Assembly (NCBI GenBank): GCA_028696185.1
Contig: JAQVHL010000012.1
Coordinates: 19,924 to 55,693 of the forward strand
Direction of reading: 5' to 3'
Length of the DNA: 35,770 nucleotides
Source: Halothiobacillaceae bacterium
Lineage (GTDB): Bacteria > Pseudomonadota > Gammaproteobacteria > Halothiobacillales > Halothiobacillaceae
Numbering within the stretch: the stretch's first letter is position 1; each line of letters starts with the position of its first letter. A program made the position numbers and the translations under genes. Of this stretch, positions 31,825 to 35,770 are shown in pieces. Below the pieces are notes generated by a model. It was not told the origin of the DNA. It ran no database searches and was given only the letters and a program-made list of their open reading frames with translations.

Positions 31825-33261
31825 TCAGAGCAGGAACAGGGTGGCGAGCCCAAGGAAGATGAAGAACCCCCCGGAATCGGTGATGGCGGTGATCAGCACC
31901 GACGATCCCAGCGCGGGGTCACGGCCGAAATGGTTACGCAGCACGGGGATGGTGACCCCCATCAGGGCGGCGACCAGGAAGTTGAGCGAGACGGCGAGCA
32001 TCATGACGCCCCCCAGCGGCCAGTCGCCGTACATGAGCACGGTAACCAGCGCGAGTACGCCGCCCCAGACGACACCGTTGATGGCGGCGACCTTCACTTC
32101 CTTGAAGTAGAGATTGCGGATGTCGGCGCGATTCATGCCGTGGGTGGCCAGGGCGCGAACGATCATGGTGATGGTCTGGTTGCCGATGTTGCCGCCCATG
32201 CCGGCGACGATGGGCATGAGCGCGGCGAGTGCGACGAGCTGTTCGATGGTGCCTTCGAACAGGCCGATGACGCGCGAGGCGATGATGGCGGTGACCAGAT
32301 TGACGGCCAGCCAGGGGCCACGGTTTTTCACGCTGGACCAGACCGGCGCGAAGATGTCTTCTTCCTCGCGCAGACCGCCTTGGGAGAGGCGCTCGGTGTC
32401 GCTGGTTTCGCGGATGAAGTCCACCACGGCATCGATGGTGACGCGACCGACGAGTTTGTTCTGCTCGTCGATGACCGGTGCGGAGACGAGGTCATAGCGC
32501 TCGAAGGCATGGGCGGCGTCACGCGCCTTGTCTTCGGGACGGAAGCTGACTACATCGCGGGGCATGAGGTCGCTCACCACCATGGACGGGTCGGAGACGA
32601 TCAGCTTCTTCAGCGGCAGGATGCCCTGGAAACGGCCTTCACGGTCAACCACGAACAGCTTGTCGGTGTGGTCGGGTAGCTCCTTGAGGCGGCGCAGGTA
32701 GCGGTAGACGGCCTCCAGCGTGGTGTCCACGCGCACGCTGACCAGATCGAAATCCATCAGGGCGCCGACCGAATCCTCCGCATAGGACATGGCGAAGCGC
32801 AGTTGTTCGCGCTCTTCCACCGGCAGGGCGCTGAACACATCCTGCATGACCTCGTCGGGCAGATCGGGAGCGAGGTCGGCCAGCTCGTCGGTGTCCAGTT
32901 GCCCGACGGCCGCGACCAGCTCATCGGAATCCATGACGCGGATGAGCGATTCGCGCACCGAGTCGGAGACCTCCAGCAGGACTTCCCCGTCGCGGTCGGA
33001 CTTGACGAGATCCCACACCACCAGACGCTCGTCGAGCGGCAGGGCTTCGAGAATGTGCGCGATGTCGGCGGCGTGAAGGTTATCCAGCCGAGAGGCGAGC
33101 AGGGCGAGATTCTGCCGGTGAACGATATTTTCAACCAAAGCCTGATGCGGCTGATGGGTGCGTTGCACCAGGCCCTCGACCAGGCGGTTGCGCGCCAGCG
33201 TTTCGCGGATTTCCTGCAGCAGCCGCTGTACGTCGTTCTGTCTGGAAGCGTCATCGGCCAT
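31825..33261 (-). CDS. mgtE: Magnesium transporter MgtE
   Basis: 478 residues. A cytoplasmic helical N domain with repeated ALP-type motifs (about 40-145) is followed by two CBS domains (about 150-275) that act as the Mg sensor. A plug helix then leads to five membrane helices (about 310-478), with PIVAGMGGNIGNQ and the final AITDSGGFFIFLGLATLFLL lining the pore. It takes up Mg2+ and closes when internal Mg is high. It sits between rsgA and orn, which are usually direct divergent neighbours in gammaproteobacteria, and is likely co-transcribed with rsgA. The leader is too short to hold a known Mg riboswitch. Confidence 0.95.
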   Translation of the reverse strand: MADDASRQNDVQRLLQEIRETLARNRLVEGLVQRTHQPHQALVENIVHRQNLALLASRLDNLHAADIAHILEALPLDERLVVWDLVKSDRDGEVLLEVSDSVRESLIRVMDSDELVAAVGQLDTDELADLAPDLPDEVMQDVFSALPVEEREQLRFAMSYAEDSVGALMDFDLVSVRVDTTLEAVYRYLRRLKELPDHTDKLFVVDREGRFQGILPLKKLIVSDPSMVVSDLMPRDVVSFRPEDKARDAAHAFERYDLVSAPVIDEQNKLVGRVTIDAVVDFIRETSDTERLSQGGLREEEDIFAPVWSSVKNRGPWLAVNLVTAIIASRVIGLFEGTIEQLVALAALMPIVAGMGGNIGNQTITMIVRALATHGMNRADIRNLYFKEVKVAAINGVVWGGVLALVTVLMYGDWPLGGVMMLAVSLNFLVAALMGVTIPVLRNHFGRDPALGSSVLITAITDSGGFFIFLGLATLFLL

Positions 33262-33313
33262 GGAGGGTTTCCGTTATCGTGAACATCGCGAACTAGGCGC
33301 GGCAAGGCGCGTG

Positions 33314-33319
33314 ATTATA
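33314..33319 (-). promoter_or_regulatory. -10 element for the mgtE-rsgA unit
   Basis: TATAAT on the minus strand, a perfect consensus, about 52 nt upstream of the mgtE ATG. No good -35 hexamer is seen at 16-18 nt. Confidence 0.45.
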
Positions 33320-33414
33320 CCGCGTCTGGCACGGTTATTTCGTGCGCTGACACACAAGAAATTGCCCGACGGGCCTGCTACCCTAGCCGACCATGACGAA
33401 ACCGGAGTGATGAC

Positions 33415-33957
33415 ATGGCCCTCAATGAAGAAAACCTGGTGTGGATCGACCTGGAAATGACCGGGCTGGACCCTGACCGCGACACCATCATCGAAATCGC
33501 CACCCTGGTTACCGACAAGTATCTCAACGTGCTGGCCGAAGGGCCGGTCATCGCCATCCACCAGGCGGAGGATGTTCTTTCCGGCATGGACGAATGGAAC
33601 ACCCGACAGCATGGGCAATCCGGCCTCACCGCGCGGGTACGCGAAAGCCGCATCGATCTGGCCGAGGCCGAGGGCCAGACCCTTGCCTTCATGCGCGAGT
33701 GGGTGCCGGAAGGCAAATCCCCCATGTGCGGCAACAGCATCTGCCAGGATCGCCGTTTTCTGGCCCGACGCATGCCCGTTCTGGAGCGCTATTTCAGCTA
33801 CCGCAACCTGGATGTGACCACGCTCAAGGAACTCGCCCGCCGCTGGTACCCGGATGTGCTCAAGGCCCTCAACAAGCCCTCCACCCATCTGGCCCTGGAC
33901 GATATCCGCGCGTCGGTGGCCGAGCTCAATTACTACCGGGAAAAAATCCTGCGCTGA
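33415..33957 (+). CDS. orn: Oligoribonuclease
   Basis: 180 residues, the standard length. DEDDh exonuclease motifs: [11 protein letters not shown] (D and E of ExoI), [11 protein letters not shown] (ExoII) and [14 protein letters not shown] (ExoIII with the catalytic His and Asp). It degrades 2-5 nt RNAs and, by established knowledge, the linear pGpG made when EAL phosphodiesterases cut c-di-GMP, so it completes the turnover pathway served by the GGDEF-EAL proteins in this window. GGAG lies about 10 nt before the ATG. Transcribed divergently from mgtE-rsgA. Confidence 0.97.
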   Translation: MALNEENLVWIDLEMTGLDPDRDTIIEIATLVTDKYLNVLAEGPVIAIHQAEDVLSGMDEWNTRQHGQSGLTARVRESRIDLAEAEGQTLAFMREWVPEGKSPMCGNSICQDRRFLARRMPVLERYFSYRNLDVTTLKELARRWYPDVLKALNKPSTHLALDDIRASVAELNYYREKILR

Positions 33958-34053
33958 ACCCTGCGGGAGCACCCGCCCCGGCGTGTATTTATCCTGCTGC
34001 CGTGACATGCCAGAATGCGGCTTTGCCGACACAGGTAGCGATGAGGGGGAATC

Positions 34054-34734
34054 ATGCGCGTTCATGTCCTGCAACATGTGCCGTTCGAGGATATCGGTGG
34101 CATGGCCGATTGGCTGGCGGCACGGGGAATTCGCCCGAGCTACACGCGTTTTTACGCGCAGGAGCCCTTGCCTGAACCCACCGGTATTGACCTTCTGATC
34201 GTCATGGGCGGTCCGATGAGCGTACATGACGAGGCGCTGTATCCCTGGCTTGCCGATGAAAAAGCGTTTGTTGGCGCCGTCATGCGGCGCGGAGCGGCCG
34301 TCCTGGGGGTTTGCCTGGGCGCGCAATTGATGGCCGTCGCCCTGGGGGGCGAGGTAACGCGCAATCCGGTCAAGGAAATCGGCTGGTTTGCGGTGGAGGC
34401 GACGCCGGGGGAAGGATTCGCGCTGCCGGCCGTATTTACCGCGTTTCACTGGCATGGGGAAACCTTCAGCCTGCCACCGGGCGCCGTACGTCTGGCACGC
34501 AGCCAGGCGTGTGAAAACCAGGCGTTCCAGTACGGGCGCCGCGCCATTGGTTTGCAGTTCCACCTGGAAACCACGCCGCAAAGCGCGCGCGCTATCGTTG
34601 AAAACTGCCGCGACGAAATGCTCCCCGGCCCCTATGTGCAGGATGAAGCCGCCTTGCTGGCCGAACCTGCCGCCAGGTATGCCGACAATCAGGCGCTCAT
34701 GGGGCGTTTGCTGGACTATTTGCTGGCGGCCTGA
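34054..34734 (+). CDS. Class I glutamine amidotransferase-like protein (GMP synthase-related)
   Basis: 226 residues with GAGGGGGAATC before the ATG. The nucleophile elbow is GVCLGAQL with Cys87, the second catalytic block is LQFHLE with His170 and Glu172, and IVMGGPMSVHDE forms the oxyanion strand. The triad is complete, so glutaminase or a related amidotransfer/peptidase activity is possible. There is no fused synthase domain. Close relatives are often annotated as GMP synthase-like or gamma-glutamyl hydrolases; the acceptor is unknown. It lies between orn and an alkyltransferase gene in the same direction without clear functional linkage. Confidence 0.87.
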   Translation: MRVHVLQHVPFEDIGGMADWLAARGIRPSYTRFYAQEPLPEPTGIDLLIVMGGPMSVHDEALYPWLADEKAFVGAVMRRGAAVLGVCLGAQLMAVALGGEVTRNPVKEIGWFAVEATPGEGFALPAVFTAFHWHGETFSLPPGAVRLARSQACENQAFQYGRRAIGLQFHLETTPQSARAIVENCRDEMLPGPYVQDEAALLAEPAARYADNQALMGRLLDYLLAA

Positions 34735-34837
34735 ACAGAGTTCCCGACAGGCAGGAATGTTCTCTGCCGCAACAGGCTTCGCCCTGTGGTTTTTGTATCG
34801 AATTGGTTTTTCGCTTTTATCTGGCGGGGAGGGCGGC

Positions 34838-35368
34838 ATGTCCATACGCTATAGCTGCGCGCCGAGTGCGCTGGGGATGCTGCTGGCGGCCGCCTCCGGA
34901 CGAGGAATCGTCCATCTGGCGATGGGAGACGATGAGGACGTTCTGGTGCGCGCCTGCCATGCGCGTTATCCGGATGCGGTGAAGGTGACAGGCGCTGCGG
35001 ATTTGACCCAAGCCCTGGACGTGCTGTGCCGTTACATCGAGCAACCCACATCGTTTGCCGGGAATCTGCCGGTGCTTGGCACACTGGATATTCAGGGCAC
35101 GGCTTTCCAGAAGCGGGTATGGGCCGCCCTGCGCGAGATTCCACGCGGTGAAACGCGCAGCTATGCACAGATCGCGCGCCGTATCGGCCAGCCGTCTGCC
35201 TATCGCGCGGTTGCGGGAGCCTGCGCAGCCAATCCCCTGGCCTTGGTCATTCCCTGTCACCGGGTGATCCGTGCCGATGGCGGATTGTCCGGATTCGGCT
35301 GGGGCGTGCAACGCAAGCAGGCGCTCCTGCAGCGTGAAGGCGCGCGCATTCCGGCACTGTCTCAATAA
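34838..35368 (+). CDS. ogt: Methylated-DNA--protein-cysteine methyltransferase (Ogt / Ada C-domain type)
   Basis: 176 residues from ATG 34838, preceded by GGGGAGGG; the open frame extends much further upstream but overlaps the amidotransferase gene. The active site is IPCHRVIRADGGLSGF with acceptor Cys140. The RNase H-like N-terminal part (YSCAPSALGMLLAAASGRGI) and the WGVQRKQALLQREG end resemble the C-terminal half of Ada. The Ada N-terminal zinc and AraC DNA-binding domains are missing, so it is a stand-alone repair protein. It moves a methyl group from O6-methylguanine to its own cysteine in a single-use reaction. The gene end touches the decayed region that follows. Confidence 0.92.
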   Translation: MSIRYSCAPSALGMLLAAASGRGIVHLAMGDDEDVLVRACHARYPDAVKVTGAADLTQALDVLCRYIEQPTSFAGNLPVLGTLDIQGTAFQKRVWAALREIPRGETRSYAQIARRIGQPSAYRAVAGACAANPLALVIPCHRVIRADGGLSGFGWGVQRKQALLQREGARIPALSQ

Positions 35369-35535
35369 AGCAGACGACCGCCCGTTGCATTGGAAAAAGC
35401 AATGCAATCCTTGGCGATTTCCTTCCAGTCTGCCGTCTTGCCAGTCATTGCCCGCAAGGGCTTCCGGTCGAGGCGTTGGCCTTCCAGGCGCACGCGATAC
35501 CTTCCCTCGCTGGATTCATTTTTGTTCGTGCCCGA
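35362..35535 (-). pseudogene. Remnant of an AlbA_2 (Schlafen-type) ATP-binding protein N-terminus
   Basis: An open minus-strand frame of 57 codons ending at 35362. It contains RVRLEGQRLDRKPL, TGKTADWKEIAKDC and AFSNATGGRLL, which I recognise as the start of AlbA_2-domain proteins often labelled RecG-like helicases or transcriptional regulators. It stops within seven bases of the ogt stop, where the rest of the domain (usually GIEDG...) is missing. A proper start is lacking: ATG 35519 is out of frame with the domain, as if one ATGA unit had been lost from a tandem ATGAATGA. Identification rests on memory of the family. Confidence 0.5.
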
Positions 35536-35754
35536 TCAGCGTGTCGTCATCCTTACCGCCAGCGGGCACCCATTCAAGCACGGCGGAGAGCTGAAATTTT
35601 CACAGCCGTCCGATCCTGTGCTGTGGGCAGACCTTTGCACTCGCGCCAGCAGTAAACGAAGTCTTTCACGACGCCCAAGACGTCTGGCGATATCGATGGC
35701 ATCTAGGAGATACAGCCGGATAATGATCCCGTAGAACATCGAAAGTATCGGCAT
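35536..35754 (-). pseudogene. DUF4160-like gene start, frame broken downstream
   Basis: The ATG at 35754 follows AAGGAC. The first residues MPILSMFYGIIIRLYLLD match the conserved start of DUF4160 proteins, small proteins often found with DUF2442 in mobile toxin-antitoxin-like loci. After Asp18 the sequence (AIDIARRLGRRERLRLLL and on) no longer fits and the frame runs to a stop at 35536. Another minus-strand frame contains a plausible protein end, SAVLEWVPAGGKDDDTLIG, finishing at TGA 35516-35518. The stretch therefore looks like several fused, decayed gene pieces. Confidence 0.45.
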
Positions 35755-35770
35755 GTCCTTATCTAACGTT

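Noticed and set aside
33262-33320. Magnesium riboswitch (M-box) upstream of mgtE
   Set aside because: The leader between the TATAAT box and the ATG is about 50 nt, too short for a known Mg riboswitch, and shows no matching structure.
35385-35407. TTGCATTG/CAATGCAA hairpin as the ogt terminator
   Set aside because: No T-tract follows on either strand and it lies within the AlbA_2-like coding remnant, so it is probably a coincidence of coding sequence.
1-35770. CRISPR array, rRNA genes, insertion sequences or prophage
   Set aside because: No regularly spaced repeats, rRNA sequence, transposase, integrase or phage structural genes were seen in the window.

Overview
The window looks like GC-rich chromosomal DNA from a gammaproteobacterium. 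The lineage call rests on an rsxABCDGE (Rnf) operon lying downstream of metG and on orn placed head-to-head with an rsgA-containing unit. I cannot name the genus.

Layout. 1-1687: the end of a gene cut by the window edge, overlapping an unusual HATPase-GNAT fusion. 1688-1936: an intergenic stretch with a dyad, a probable minus-strand small RNA unit and the metG promoter. 1937-6141: metG and a Rep-type helicase. 6247-10394: a urea/amide-type periplasmic binding protein overlapping a membrane sensor with PAS-GGDEF-EAL domains. 10472-10756: a small acidic protein. 10918-12913 (minus): a PP2C phosphatase followed by a LysM/TPR lipoprotein. 13016-13338: a tRNA-Leu(UAA) gene split by a 241-nt group I intron. 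13396-17774: a MASE1-PAS-PAS-GGDEF-EAL protein and a DosC-like globin-coupled diguanylate cyclase. 17883-23320: rsxA-B-C-D-G-E. 23330-27523: an RND adaptor and pump. 27605-29458: a DUF4153 membrane protein. 29249-30951: a Fic-family gene and a truncated partner between two 362-bp direct repeats made from the ends of the DUF4153 and rsgA genes. 30810-33261 (minus): rsgA and mgtE. 33415-35368: orn, a glutamine amidotransferase and an Ada/Ogt-type methyltransferase. 35362-35770: a decayed minus-strand accessory cluster.

How it works together. The main themes are cyclic-di-GMP signalling (three enzymes with different inputs: a binding-protein ligand, a MASE1 membrane signal and haem-bound gas), ion-coupled electron transport through Rnf, and efflux directly behind it. 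The most notable items are the intron-bearing tRNA-Leu, the binding protein physically coupled to a c-di-GMP enzyme, and the fic insertion bracketed by duplicated gene ends. All functions are read from motifs and context; no database search was run.
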